Shown: positions 35,281 through 44,026 of the stretch, in pieces | Layout: each line of letters opens with the position of its first letter | Numbering within the stretch: the stretch's first letter is position 1 | Assembly (NCBI GenBank): GCA_910578325.1 | Contig: CAJTQT010000001.1 | Coordinates: 186,001-250,000 of the forward strand | From: an uncultured Christensenella sp. | Lineage (GTDB): Bacteria > Bacillota > Clostridia > Christensenellales > CAG-917 | Reading direction: 5' to 3' | Length of the DNA stretch: 64,000 bases | Program-made: the position numbers and the translations under genes | Notes under the pieces: generated by a model | Seen by the model: the letters and a program-made list of their open reading frames with translations, nothing else | What the model was told of the DNA's origin: nothing | Databases searched by the model: none

Positions 35281-35361
35281 GGTTATATGCCGTAAATCAT
35301 TTATTAGGAATTGCTTTCGCTATAAATGCTCTCGTTTTACTAAGCATATCCCGCTCGGAAA

Positions 35362-35518
35362 GCAACTAAATGATATGCGAAACACTCTTATAGTTTACAA
35401 CGATACACTGAATAGATAGCAAATATTCGTTTACGCGAAGCGACGAGAAAATGCACGCGGCATACTCGTGCTTTTCTAAAAAGAAAAACGCATTATAACA
35501 ACGTGGTTTTTTCGAGTG
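35362..35518. repeat. 155-bp direct repeat, copy A
   Basis: About 155 bp that recur at 35571-35723 with scattered changes. A core of about 35 bp around GCGAAGCGACGAGAAAATGC and CGGCATACTCGTGCTTTTC is identical. Each copy contains a GCACG...CGTGC hairpin flanked by A/T runs that could end a minus-strand tRNA transcript. Confidence 0.85.
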
Positions 35519-35570
35519 CGTCTTTAGTACGACTATACTGAAAGATTTAGCGCACGCAGTGCGCCATCAA

Positions 35571-35723
35571 GCAAATGAAGATGCGGAACACCTCTCGTTG
35601 TTTACAACGATATTCTGTATTGATAGCAAATATTCATTTGCGCGAAGCGACGAGAAAATGCACGCGGCATACTCGTGCTTTTCAAAAAGAAAAGCACATT
35701 ATGTCAACGTGCATTTTCGAGTG
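35571..35723. repeat. 155-bp direct repeat, copy B, abutting tRNA-Val
   Basis: Second copy of the element; its end coincides with the encoded CCA of tRNA-Val. Copy A may therefore be the 3' flank of a lost or relocated tRNA gene. Confidence 0.85.
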
Positions 35724-35798
35724 GTGGAAATTATAGGACTCGAACCTATGACCCCCTGCTTGTAAGGCAGGTGCTCTAACCAACTGAGCTAAACTTCC
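35722..35798 (-). tRNA. tRNA-Val (TAC)
   Basis: A cloverleaf can be folded with acceptor GGAAGTT/AATTTCC. The anticodon loop is CTTACAA in a CCTGC/GCAGG stem, with the GGTTCGAGTCC T-arm. The discriminator A and CCA are encoded. Confidence 0.95.
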
Positions 35799-35833
35799 GA
35801 TTTAAGAATAACCGCAATCGCGGTTATTCTTTG

Positions 35834-35909
35834 TGGTGACCCTACCGAGGTTCGAACTCGGGTTACCGCCGTGAAAGGGCGATGTCTTAGACCACTTGAC
35901 CATAGGGCC
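35834..35909 (-). tRNA. tRNA-Glu (TTC)
   Basis: Acceptor GGCCCTA/TAGGGTC, anticodon loop CTTTCAC, T-arm GAGTTCGAACCTC; CCA is encoded. Confidence 0.95.
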
Positions 35910-35949
35910 GAAACATTTATATTATAACTGCAAATGCAGGGTTTGTCAA

Positions 35950-36026
35950 TGGTAGCGGCGATCGGATTCGAACCAATGACCTGCCGGGTATGAACCGGCC
36001 GCTATAACCAACTAAGCTACGCCGCC
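35950..36026 (-). tRNA. tRNA-Met (CAT), elongator type
   Basis: Acceptor GGCGGCG/CGCCGCT. The anticodon loop TTCATAC is in a GCCGG/CCGGC stem without the three G-C pairs of initiators. CCA is encoded. A lysidine-modified tRNA-Ile2 cannot be excluded by eye. Confidence 0.9.
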
Positions 36027-36252
36027 ACGTCGCAATTCGGTCTGTTTGCTCGCCCTTCTCTTTCGTTCAGGTCTTCGCTTTTGCCCGATTGCTCCTCTTC
36101 ACTCAAATAAAATTTCGCTATCATTCCTGCTGAATCAATGAGATTCACCTTTTATTTCGCTTATTTTATTCTCGTGGTTGCCACTCACGTGGCTTTCAAT
36201 TCGGTCACTCTACTCAAACTTTCGTCCGATTAAACCGAGTTGCTTGTTTTTG

Positions 36253-36280
36253 GTAAGGCTCTGCCTCGGCAGAGCCTTAC
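36253..36280. other. Perfect 12-bp hairpin between tRNA genes
   Basis: GTAAGGCTCTGC-CTCG-GCAGAGCCTTAC lies two bases past the tRNA-fMet CCA. There is no T-run on the tRNA strand. It could be a processing or stabilising stem. The rest of the 256-bp fMet-Met spacer has no gene. Confidence 0.75.
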
Positions 36281-36282
36281 AG

Positions 36283-36358
<76 letters not shown>

Positions 36359-36375
36359 ATATCTAATGCTTGATA

Positions 36376-36404
36376 ATAATATGATATAGCAAAAAAAATG
36401 TCAA
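36376..36404 (-). promoter_or_regulatory. Promoter of tRNA-fMet and possibly the following tRNAs
   Basis: On the minus strand TTGACA (36399-36404), 17 bp, TATTAT (36376-36381), about 20 bases before the tRNA. Confidence 0.8.
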
Positions 36405-36547
36405 GCATATTGAAAAAATATTTTTCATTTATGGATACGCGCCTACAAACTATCCGCTATACAATATAAGACGAATCCCTGTCTATGCCGCAACACAAAC
36501 CCATCCAACGGAAAATCCTTTATTCCGCCGACATATAAATCAAACGA

Positions 36548-36576
36548 TTGCCACATTCTATCTAATATGATATTAT
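36548..36576 (+). promoter_or_regulatory. Promoter of the O-antigen-ligase-like gene
   Basis: TTGCCA (36548-36553), 17 bp, TATTAT (36571-36576). Confidence 0.65.
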
Positions 36577-36618
36577 TCTATTATACTACCATCGCTTATT
36601 AAGCGGAAGAAGAGCCCT

Positions 36619-38031
36619 ATGAATACTAAAAGTACCGCCCTTGTGCAAACCTTCAAAAAAGGATATTCCAAATTCGAACAAATCATACGCAAATTCGTAT
36701 ACTCGGATTTTTATCTTTTGCTTGTGTCGCTTATACTTTTTTTAGGCTGGGTGACTGAGTGTGCGCCGTTCGGAATAAGCGCAATGGTAGTAGTCACCAG
36801 TATTGTGCTTTTGGGTAGCGACGACATTTTGCCGTTGACTGTGAACATCTTCGGCGCGGCACTGGTTATATACACTTCCGAAATAGACAAAATCATTTTT
36901 ATGTGGCCGATGTTTTTGCTGCTGATTCCCTGTCTGATTATATTTATAGTAAAAAACTGCCGTCACAAATTCCGTCTCGGCAAGATGTTCTATCCGCAAC
37001 TTGCGGTGTCTCTTGCACTGTTGCTCGGCGGAGCGGGCGCAATATCGGCGGCAGACTATGCCCGTGCGCTGCCGACCGCATTGATTTTAGGCTTTGGAGT
37101 TCTGGCGATTTATCTGCTGTACAATCACTTCCTCAAACGCGACAGCGGCGTGGATATCCCTAAATATTTTTCTAAAACTATGATGTATATCGGCATCGTA
37201 ATTTCGTTGGAACTCATTGTCGTAATAATCCGCGCAAACTTACCCTTCTCGGAGTGGCACACGGAGTACTGGGACGTCGGCTGGGGCAACCGTAACAATA
37301 TTTCGACTTATCTTATACTCACCGCGGGACTCACGATGTATCTTTCGACAAAAGAGCGTTTCGGCTGGATATATTTTGCGCTAAGCCTTTTTCAATATTT
37401 CTGCATTATTATGTCGTTCAGCAGAGGCGGAATAATATTCGGCGCAGTCAGCGGAGCGATTGCATTCGTACTGACGCTCGTCAAATCGGGCAACAAAAAA
37501 CGCGCGCTTATCTCAACGGGAATAATACTGGCCATCGCGCTCATTCTGTATCTGATATTTATGGACAAAATCAACGCTATGATAGTATCGTTGATGGAAC
37601 GGGGAATGGGCACGTCGGGCAGAACGGATCTGTATCAGGAAGCGTGGGACTGTTTCAAGGCTTTCCCCTTCTTCGGCGCGGGACTCGGATATTCAGGTCC
37701 CAACTTCGAAATCAACGTAATGAGCACGTACTGGTTCCATTCCACCTTCTTTCAGGTTATCGGGTGTATGGGAATCGTCGGATTTGCGGCTTATGTGTAT
37801 TATTATGTTATCCGCGCAAAACTGCTGTTTAAAGATATCAAAAACACATTTAATCTCTTTATTATGGCAATTTGGATAGGATTTGAAGGATACAGCATGA
37901 TAGACACCGGCACCTTTGTCCCTTATCCTAATATGATGTTTATTATAATTTCGACATTGTTGCTCGAACTGAATATTCCGTGCAACAAGCAGGACTATTA
38001 CAATTTACCGTACGCCGCAGAGCGCAAGTAA
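36619..38031 (+). CDS. O-antigen ligase/polymerase-like membrane protein
   Basis: A 470-residue polytopic protein with about twelve hydrophobic helices. The SFSRGGIIFG motif after a run of helices, followed by a long loop with GRTDLYQEAWDCFKAFPFFGAGLGYSG and a conserved His in WFHSTFFQ, matches the Wzy_C/O-antigen-ligase family that joins or polymerises surface glycans using lipid-linked sugars. In a Gram-positive host it would act in capsule or secondary wall polymer assembly. No glycosyltransferase cluster surrounds it; it is monocistronic between its own promoter and terminator. Confidence 0.8.
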   Translation: MNTKSTALVQTFKKGYSKFEQIIRKFVYSDFYLLLVSLILFLGWVTECAPFGISAMVVVTSIVLLGSDDILPLTVNIFGAALVIYTSEIDKIIFMWPMFLLLIPCLIIFIVKNCRHKFRLGKMFYPQLAVSLALLLGGAGAISAADYARALPTALILGFGVLAIYLLYNHFLKRDSGVDIPKYFSKTMMYIGIVISLELIVVIIRANLPFSEWHTEYWDVGWGNRNNISTYLILTAGLTMYLSTKERFGWIYFALSLFQYFCIIMSFSRGGIIFGAVSGAIAFVLTLVKSGNKKRALISTGIILAIALILYLIFMDKINAMIVSLMERGMGTSGRTDLYQEAWDCFKAFPFFGAGLGYSGPNFEINVMSTYWFHSTFFQVIGCMGIVGFAAYVYYYVIRAKLLFKDIKNTFNLFIMAIWIGFEGYSMIDTGTFVPYPNMMFIIISTLLLELNIPCNKQDYYNLPYAAERK

Positions 38032-38036
38032 TATCA

Positions 38037-38069
38037 AACGGGTTCGGGGAATTTCCCGAACCCGTTTTT
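38037..38069 (+). terminator. Terminator of the O-antigen-ligase-like gene
   Basis: AACGGGTTCGGG/CCCGAACCCGTT stem (38037-38048 and 38055-38066) with a T5 tail. Confidence 0.92.
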
Positions 38070-38131
38070 CGAATTTTACCCGATTACGTCTCAAACTTAA
38101 TCAAGACAAATCAATAAAATTCTCAGACCAA

Positions 38132-39397
38132 TTATTTCGTGCAACCGTTTTTACATCTGCCCAAAGTAAAATTATCGGACTTTTTATCGCGCAGACATTC
38201 GATGGGATTTGGCTGATGCTCGGCGCGATAATCCTCGCCCTTGTTGTCGATATGCGCCCTGATAACGGCGTGACTCGGCACCATTTTTTCGTCGGAAGTG
38301 TTTACCTGACGGTTATATTTAAAGAAATCCGCATCGTCGGCCAATCCGTTTACGTTGATATATCCTTCTCGCAACGCAGTGTTTTCCACTGTTTCGGCGA
38401 TGATTCGGCGTATATACGCTTCCTGCGGCGAGAAGCACAGAAGTTCGGGGAAATTGCCGTCGGGTATAACCTGCTGCCATTCTTTTTTGCCGTATTTTTT
38501 GAGCGCGTCGGCGGCGATGTGCAAGTGCGCGATTTCCTGTCTGAGACACTGCTCCCAAACTTTTTTGATGTTTTTATCAGTCTCGCTCTTCCAGCAGGAG
38601 TAATAGAGATAACACTCGGTGTATTCGTGATTGAGCCAGCATTCCAGCCAGCCCTCGTTGACGTCCATGAGAGAGCCGTACTGCGTGACGTGCTGTTCCT
38701 CAACCATAGCGATTTCCTGATACAGACGCCTGCCGAGATCGGTCTCGTAAAACGCGCACTGATTCATATAATAGTTCATCGTCTGTTGTTCCGCCGCCGT
38801 AATGATAGCGACGTCGAGTTTGGTGATAGGCGCGGCTTTTTTAAAATTCGTAGGTTTGCGCACGTCGTCGAACGGGTGTCTGTGATGCGCGATAGTCGGT
38901 CTTGCAGGAGTGATTTCGGTATACCCGTTGACAAGGCGGTCGGCTTGGATTCCGTGTTCCATATCGAGAAGGTCGGCATATCTGTACAGATGGTCGAAGT
39001 CCTCCAAAAGTGCAAAATCCAGCGCGGCTTTGACGTTCATATCCGGCTCGCGCTGAGCGAGAATCGCCGTGAGTTCTACTGCGAGTTGTTCATAGCCGAT
39101 CGTGCTTTCGAGAACGGTTTCATCCTTTGGTTTGAGACAGGCGATTTTCTTTTGCTGCTGTTGTTCGTTCTTGCGCACGAATTCGAGTTGTCTGCGCAGG
39201 TCGTTATCCTTGCAGTGCCGGAAAAACTGATGCGAAAACCACACCGCCTCGTACTCGGTGCCGTTCATCAGAATTATTCTGGTTTTTGTAAAAGCATCGG
39301 TGTCGTTTTTGGAATAACTTTCGGGATAGATGCTTTTCCAGTCGTAGAAAAGTTTTGCGGACTTTTCCGGTGATTCGTTAAATGGATTGAATGCCAT
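38132..39397 (-). CDS. Ferritin-like di-metal protein
   Basis: A 421-residue soluble protein. Four helices carry the carboxylate/histidine set expected of a ferritin-like di-iron centre: an acidic EDFDH helix, an ExxH in EEQHVTQY, a Glu-rich helix NHEYTECYLYYSCW and a second ExxH in QEIAHLHIAADAL. The protein is much longer than rubrerythrin, and its N-terminal 100 residues and C-terminal tail are unassigned. The ATG at 39397 has AGGAG eight bases upstream; the longer frame to 39463 lacks a site. It is divergent from a DUF2804 gene. An oxidative-stress or oxygenase-type role is inferred only from the fold. Confidence 0.65.
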   Translation of the reverse strand: MAFNPFNESPEKSAKLFYDWKSIYPESYSKNDTDAFTKTRIILMNGTEYEAVWFSHQFFRHCKDNDLRRQLEFVRKNEQQQQKKIACLKPKDETVLESTIGYEQLAVELTAILAQREPDMNVKAALDFALLEDFDHLYRYADLLDMEHGIQADRLVNGYTEITPARPTIAHHRHPFDDVRKPTNFKKAAPITKLDVAIITAAEQQTMNYYMNQCAFYETDLGRRLYQEIAMVEEQHVTQYGSLMDVNEGWLECWLNHEYTECYLYYSCWKSETDKNIKKVWEQCLRQEIAHLHIAADALKKYGKKEWQQVIPDGNFPELLCFSPQEAYIRRIIAETVENTALREGYINVNGLADDADFFKYNRQVNTSDEKMVPSHAVIRAHIDNKGEDYRAEHQPNPIECLRDKKSDNFTLGRCKNGCTK

Positions 39398-39542
39398 AAT
39401 TACGCTCCTGTTTTTGATGAAAAAATTATGGTCTTTCAACCGAGTTTTTATACACTTGCTCAAAAACCGTATTGCATTGTCAGAACTTATATGATAAACT
39501 TAAAATATACTTATCTAAAAGATATCGTCAGGAGAAAAAATT

Positions 39543-40634
39543 ATGACAGATTATCCCGAGTACATATCCGAAAAGCGCATTCCTGCGCCAACGCCCGAAA
39601 GCATTGTAGAAAACGGAAAAGTACATTACGGCACATTCGCTCAACCGTTTAACAACCTCAACCTTCTTGATGCCGAAAAACCCTGCGGCAAAATGCCCGA
39701 CTTTATGAAATCCGGAAGGCTCGTAGAATGGGAAGCGTTCGAAGTCGGTATGGACGAAGGCGCGCTCATCAGCGCGGTTTACAACACAAACGGAATGGGT
39801 TTTTCCATTTTCGTATGGTACGACAAAGCCGAAGACAAAATTTACAGTTGGCGCAATCTTGTGCCCAAAAAGAAAGCGAAAGTCGCCTCCCAACTCGTAA
39901 GCGACCACTGTTATTGCAAAACCAAATACAGCGAATATCGCATAAACAACGATTTTAACAACGGCAAAGCGGACGCAAAAGGTTTCTCGAAAGGTAAGAG
40001 CGGCACTTTCTCGATCGATATGAAATTCGAGCGCATCTCCCCTCTTGCCAACGGAGTTATGCCTCTTGCTCAAAACAAGGACGGAAGTTTCCGCAATCCG
40101 CTTTACAGCGAAAAAGACTTTTTCAAGGCGACCGGCAACATCACTATAAACGGCAAAACCTACCACACGAACGAACGCTCTGTCGGTATTATAGACGACC
40201 ACAAGGGATTCTATCCTTATAAAGCGCACTACGACTGGCTTACGACTATGGGTAGAACGGAAGTGGACGGCGAGCAAAAGTATTTCGGATTCAACCTCAC
40301 GCGCAATCAGTCTGTCGACCAACACAATTACAACGAAAACTTTATCTGGTGCGGCGACAAACTCTTTCCGTTGCCCCCTGTCGTATTCAAACACAAAGAC
40401 GGCAAGAAAAAAGCGACGGAATGGCGCATCACCGACGAAAAAGGCGAAGGTATCGTCGATGTCACGTTCAATATCAGCAAAGTGTTCTATATGCCGATTC
40501 ACGCGCTTATTATGGAATGTTATTACGCATTGCCATTCGGCACCATAAGCGGATACGTGACAGATACCGACGGCAAAAAGTATTGCGTCGACGGAATGAT
40601 CGGCATAGGCGAGGATAAGACGACGAGAATGTAA
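39543..40634 (+). CDS. DUF2804 family protein, divergent copy
   Basis: A 363-residue protein of the same family as the genes at 1-1018 and 41922-42968 but more diverged. The LDWGRGVW block of the other two is replaced by IIDDHKGFYPYKAHYDW (about residues 215-231). FGFNLTRNQSVDQHNYNEN and the closing GTISGYVTDTDGKKYCVDGMIGIGED correspond to the family's C-terminal part. There is no signal peptide. CAGGAG lies eight bases before the ATG. Weak promoter elements (TTGTCA, 18 bp, TAAAAT) lie in the 145-bp divergent region shared with the ferritin-like gene. The function is unknown. Confidence 0.8.
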   Translation: MTDYPEYISEKRIPAPTPESIVENGKVHYGTFAQPFNNLNLLDAEKPCGKMPDFMKSGRLVEWEAFEVGMDEGALISAVYNTNGMGFSIFVWYDKAEDKIYSWRNLVPKKKAKVASQLVSDHCYCKTKYSEYRINNDFNNGKADAKGFSKGKSGTFSIDMKFERISPLANGVMPLAQNKDGSFRNPLYSEKDFFKATGNITINGKTYHTNERSVGIIDDHKGFYPYKAHYDWLTTMGRTEVDGEQKYFGFNLTRNQSVDQHNYNENFIWCGDKLFPLPPVVFKHKDGKKKATEWRITDEKGEGIVDVTFNISKVFYMPIHALIMECYYALPFGTISGYVTDTDGKKYCVDGMIGIGEDKTTRM

Positions 40635-40729
40635 TGAAAAAATCAGCGAATCTAACAAGAGGGTATCTGTAAACAGATGCCCTCTTTGATTTTTCCGTTG
40701 CACAAAAAAATATCCGATACAGTACATAA

Positions 40730-40828
40730 CGCGCCCAACCGTCGCTTGTGACGTTTGCCAGACTTTGCAACGTGCTTGACGTATCCGCCGACGAAATCCT
40801 ATGTCTGGGCAAAGATTATGACGAATAA
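40730..40828 (+). pseudogene. Remnant of an XRE helix-turn-helix regulator
   Basis: The frame ending at the TAA at 40826-40828 reads PSLVTFARLCNVLDVSADEI and so on, which is the C-terminal half of a small Cro/CI-type HTH protein (helices 4-5). An in-frame stop at 40727-40729 closes it on the 5' side, and no N-terminal half is found upstream, so it is a 5'-truncated leftover. Confidence 0.6.
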
Positions 40829-40859
40829 ATAAAGCCGTCTTATGCAGACGGCTTTATTT
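40827..40859. terminator. Bidirectional terminator
   Basis: AAATAAAGCCGTCT (40827-40840), loop TATGC, AGACGGCTTTATTT (40846-40859). It serves the HTH remnant side and the 40878-41600 gene. Confidence 0.9.
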
Positions 40860-40877
40860 ATGCTTTATAGATTCTTA

Positions 40878-41600
40878 TTATTTTGTGACAAGATACAGTC
40901 TGAGCGTTTCGTCGATTTCGGAAATCTCTTTTTTGCACAGACGCGACGAATCGAGCGCGCCCTTAAGACCTATCCATACGGCTTTTATCATAAGCGCGTC
41001 GCGCGAGTCGAGCGCGGCGGCAAAACCCTCTATCATCACCAGAAAATCCGCGCGTTTTTCTTCTTCCATATTTGCAGACCTTACGGTTTCGTACATATTT
41101 ACAATCAGATATTCCGTCTGTTGAGCAAGCCCGCTCGGAGCGAAATCCACCGTACGTTCAACCACCGCAGGTTCTTCCGCAATGCCGTTTACAACAAATT
41201 CAACCAAAGAAAGTTTAAACGGAACGATAACCCTTTCGAAGAATGTCTTATAACTCTCCTGCTTGCTGATATCCGGAAAATACGTACAGGAGAACTTTAC
41301 GACGTCCATACTTCCCTTATCGAATTCAAGCAAGAGATTTGCAACAAACGCAACAAGTGCTTTTGGCACTTTGGGCAACCTCAAAACTTGCGTCTCGCCG
41401 ACCTTTGTAAGCGCCCTCGTTTTTTCCGCTTCATAATCGAACGCCTGATTGCAATAGGCAAGCACGCCTCTGAACTCCTTGTAAAAGGCAAGGCATTTGA
41501 GAACGCGCGACAGTTTTATATCCGCGTAAATGATATTCGTATTCTGCATATCGTCGAGCGCACACACAAACGCGCGCACGCCCTCGCCGTTGTAGGACAT
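40878..41600 (-). CDS. Uncharacterised cytoplasmic protein
   Basis: A 240-residue protein, mainly alpha-helical, starting MSYNGEGVRAFVCALDD. The ATG at 41600 is chosen because AGAGG lies just upstream; the longer frame back to 41696 runs into a dispersed repeat. No transmembrane helix, signal peptide or known catalytic motif was recognised. Notable stretches are NTNIIYADIKLSRVLKCLAF and the C-terminal MIKAVWIGLKGALDSSRLC. Gene order gives no clue: it lies between a terminator and a repeat-rich spacer next to a DUF2804 gene. Confidence 0.6.
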   Translation of the reverse strand: MSYNGEGVRAFVCALDDMQNTNIIYADIKLSRVLKCLAFYKEFRGVLAYCNQAFDYEAEKTRALTKVGETQVLRLPKVPKALVAFVANLLLEFDKGSMDVVKFSCTYFPDISKQESYKTFFERVIVPFKLSLVEFVVNGIAEEPAVVERTVDFAPSGLAQQTEYLIVNMYETVRSANMEEEKRADFLVMIEGFAAALDSRDALMIKAVWIGLKGALDSSRLCKKEISEIDETLRLYLVTK

Positions 41601-41639
41601 AGTGACCTCTTTTGCAAAATTTATTTTAAAAAGCAGTTT

Positions 41640-41675
41640 GATTTTGCGTGCCGTCAGGCGTGGCATTCGGCGCAA
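41640..41675. repeat. 36-bp dispersed repeat, copy 1
   Basis: The sequence starting GATTTTGCGTGCCGTCAGG recurs at 41883-41918 with one mismatch and in a diverged form at 61585-61620. Confidence 0.8.
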
Positions 41676-41882
41676 CACAACCGCTCTCCGCGACAATGTT
41701 TTTTCAAGAATGCACCGACTGCGATAACACTTTCCCTTTTCGCAAAAGCGAGGGTTTCCCTCTCTTTTGCAACCTTATGTCATAAATCAAGGCTCCGCTT
41801 GATTTGTGACAGACGTTTGCGCCCACAGCAAAATTCATTGCAAATTTCGCTATCCATTCATTTTATCTGCACGCTTTGCTAT

Positions 41883-41918
41883 GATTTTGCGTGCCGTCAG
41901 GTGTGGCATTCGGCGCAA
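41883..41918. repeat. 36-bp dispersed repeat, copy 2
   Basis: Second copy; the 207 bp between copies 1 and 2 contain an imperfect hairpin (TCATAAATCAAG near 41780) and no gene. Confidence 0.8.
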
Positions 41919-41921
41919 GAC

Positions 41922-42968
41922 TCACCACTTATTATGCACTTTCTCTGCAAATCCCAACTCGTTGTCCAGGGTGATGACGGTTCCGTCGTCGAGAGTAGCC
42001 GTACCGCTGATATAACCGAAAACCTGATGAGGAATCATACACATAACTTTAAGGTCAAACGGTTCGTAACGGTCGATAAGCGGCTTAAAGGTACAATCGA
42101 GTCTGCCGTCGTCGGAAACAAACTTCCATTCCTCCATATAGCGAGGCTCGCCCTCTTTATCTCCGGGGATTATAAACTCCGTTCTGCCGATTTTATGCGA
42201 CTTTCCGTTGTAGAAAAGCATATCCTCGCTCGCCGCCGCCGTATTGCCGAACCCGTATCCGATATTCCATCCGAACGTCGAACCGTCCGCAAGACGGGTT
42301 TGCAGACTGCCCCAGTACCAGGTGTTGTCATAAGTCCAGACGCCGCGTCCCCAGTCGAGAGTCGCGAGGCTGTCGGCGCGGTCGAATACGCACTCCTTAT
42401 CGCCGAGGAAAAAACTTCCTTCCGCAGTCATGCAGTTGATCTTCTGATTGAAATAGAAATGCTTATCCTTATCGAAAGGAGTAGCAATGACCATACTTTC
42501 TTCCGGCACGTCGGACAGTTTAATATCCCATCTGACATCGGTCCCGAGTTTGTCGGCGTTGGGATAAACGCCAGTAAGACGGCGCACTTTGCCGTCGTTT
42601 TCAAACTTCATCTCGACTTTGCCGATTTTCCAGTTGCAATCGCCGCGCTCGCTTGTAAGCGGCATATTGAACTTGCCCATCGGGAAAAGGCAAATAGCGG
42701 AGTTTGTAAACTGAGCGGGAGTCACGAAATCCATAACCGTGAGACTTAGCGCGCCTACGAATCCCATATCGCTTATGGTAAGACAAAGCGCGAATTGCTT
42801 ATTCGCAATATAATAATAGTCCCACTCTTTGAGGCGCATTTTATTTGCTTTTACGTTCTCTCTGTTGTAGGTATAAAGCATTTTTTTGGCGAAGCCGGGT
42901 TCTGCGATATTGCCGTTTTCATCGAGAAGATTTGTCTTTTCGAAAATCTCGTGCTGATTCTGTTCCAT
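41922..42968 (-). CDS. DUF2804 family protein
   Basis: A 348-residue member of the same family as 1-1018, sharing the central LDWGRGVWTYDNTWYWG block and LFYNGKSHKIG further on. The start at 42968 (MEQNQHEIFEK) is preferred to the upstream in-frame ATG at 42983 because GGAG lies ten bases before it, while 42983 has no site. It has no membrane or export signal. It is transcribed from a consensus promoter at 43000-43028. The biological role of DUF2804 is not known; the fold is predicted to be a lipocalin-like or beta-sandwich type. Confidence 0.85.
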   Translation of the reverse strand: MEQNQHEIFEKTNLLDENGNIAEPGFAKKMLYTYNRENVKANKMRLKEWDYYYIANKQFALCLTISDMGFVGALSLTVMDFVTPAQFTNSAICLFPMGKFNMPLTSERGDCNWKIGKVEMKFENDGKVRRLTGVYPNADKLGTDVRWDIKLSDVPEESMVIATPFDKDKHFYFNQKINCMTAEGSFFLGDKECVFDRADSLATLDWGRGVWTYDNTWYWGSLQTRLADGSTFGWNIGYGFGNTAAASEDMLFYNGKSHKIGRTEFIIPGDKEGEPRYMEEWKFVSDDGRLDCTFKPLIDRYEPFDLKVMCMIPHQVFGYISGTATLDDGTVITLDNELGFAEKVHNKW

Positions 42969-42999
42969 AATTTCTGACTCCATTTGAGTTAATATATAG

Positions 43000-43028
43000 A
43001 TTTTAACATAATACGCGCGCGAATTCAA
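43000..43028 (-). promoter_or_regulatory. Promoter of the third DUF2804 gene
   Basis: On the minus strand TTGAAT (43023-43028), 17 bp, TAAAAT (43000-43005). Confidence 0.7.
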
Positions 43029-43202
43029 GCGGGAAATTAAATGTAAAAAAATTTCGCGTACGGTTTGTGCGCGAAGCAATTTTCAACGTCTATATTTAAA
43101 GCAAATGAAAGTCCGAAAGTTTCTTATCTCAACATAATTAAATGACAAAATACGATGTTTATCTCCATAAACTGCAATATAAACTCCTGTTTATGTATTA
43201 TT

Positions 43203-43931
43203 CTAATCGGATTCTTTTGCGTTACCGAAAAATTCGTCCACCGCGTCATCGCCCGATTCGGAATAAGACGGATGGCGGTACTCTTCCGTACAAAGACTCG
43301 CCGACAGCCCGAACATTCCTTCCGTACGCCTGAATACAAGCGGAATTATTTTATATGAAACGACAGCCGCCACAATGCACCACGCGATATCGGTGGGCAG
43401 AAACACCGCGCAGCCCGTCATCCAAGCATTGCTCATTTCCATTGCTTTGCCCATATAAAAATTGAGTATAAGATACATATACATTACTCCGAACGTATAT
43501 ACGACGGCGAGCGCGCAAAACGCGCCGAGCAACAGTCTCCAAAATTTGGGACGCGAAGTATTGCCGAATCCGCGAGCAATAATGGCCCCTATCGGCAATG
43601 CAAATATATAGCCGAGCAAATATCCGAACGTCGGTTTCACCACGTATCCTATACCGCCGCCCGCTGTGAATATCGGAATGCCCGCAAGCCCCATAACGAG
43701 ATAAACCGCGACCGCAACCGTCGAGTCTTTGGCTCCCAGCAACAGCGCGCAAAGTATGCACACTGCGCACTGCATAGACACGGGCACTATGCCGACGGGG
43801 AACTTTATAAACGCTCCGCCCGCAATCAATGCGACGAAAACCGCAATGAGTACAAGCCGCAAAGTACGCCCCCTGCCACGGCGTACTCTTCCGCCGTGAA
43901 TTCCGTGCTCTTTTATGATTTCCTTTCGCAT
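43203..43931 (-). CDS. bioY: Biotin transporter S component BioY
   Basis: A 242-residue membrane protein with six hydrophobic helices. Family marks are the IKFPVGIVPVSMQC segment after TM1, the LVMGLAGIPIF...GGGIGYVVKPTFGYLLGY loop that closes the biotin pocket and the FLPTDIAWCIVAA helix near the end. An unusually basic 25-residue N-terminal and an acidic 35-residue C-terminal tail extend the usual length of about 190. It lies 95 bp after birA on the same strand and is probably in the same BirA-controlled transcript. It feeds biotin to the oxaloacetate decarboxylase carrier. Confidence 0.93.
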   Translation of the reverse strand: MRKEIIKEHGIHGGRVRRGRGRTLRLVLIAVFVALIAGGAFIKFPVGIVPVSMQCAVCILCALLLGAKDSTVAVAVYLVMGLAGIPIFTAGGGIGYVVKPTFGYLLGYIFALPIGAIIARGFGNTSRPKFWRLLLGAFCALAVVYTFGVMYMYLILNFYMGKAMEMSNAWMTGCAVFLPTDIAWCIVAAVVSYKIIPLVFRRTEGMFGLSASLCTEEYRHPSYSESGDDAVDEFFGNAKESD

Positions 43932-44026
43932 TGTACTGTCTGCTCCTTAAAAAAGAACGCTTTGTGTTTTATATTGCAATATGCAAACTCCTCAATTTAC
44001 GGAAAATCCGATTATTATAATTTAGG

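Noticed and set aside
35362..35723. CRISPR or integron-like repeat array
   Set aside because: There are only two long imperfect copies with no regular spacers, and no cas or integrase gene is nearby.
40842..42749. 635-codon plus-strand frame
   Set aside because: It spans two minus-strand genes, a terminator and two repeats; its composition is that of an antisense frame.
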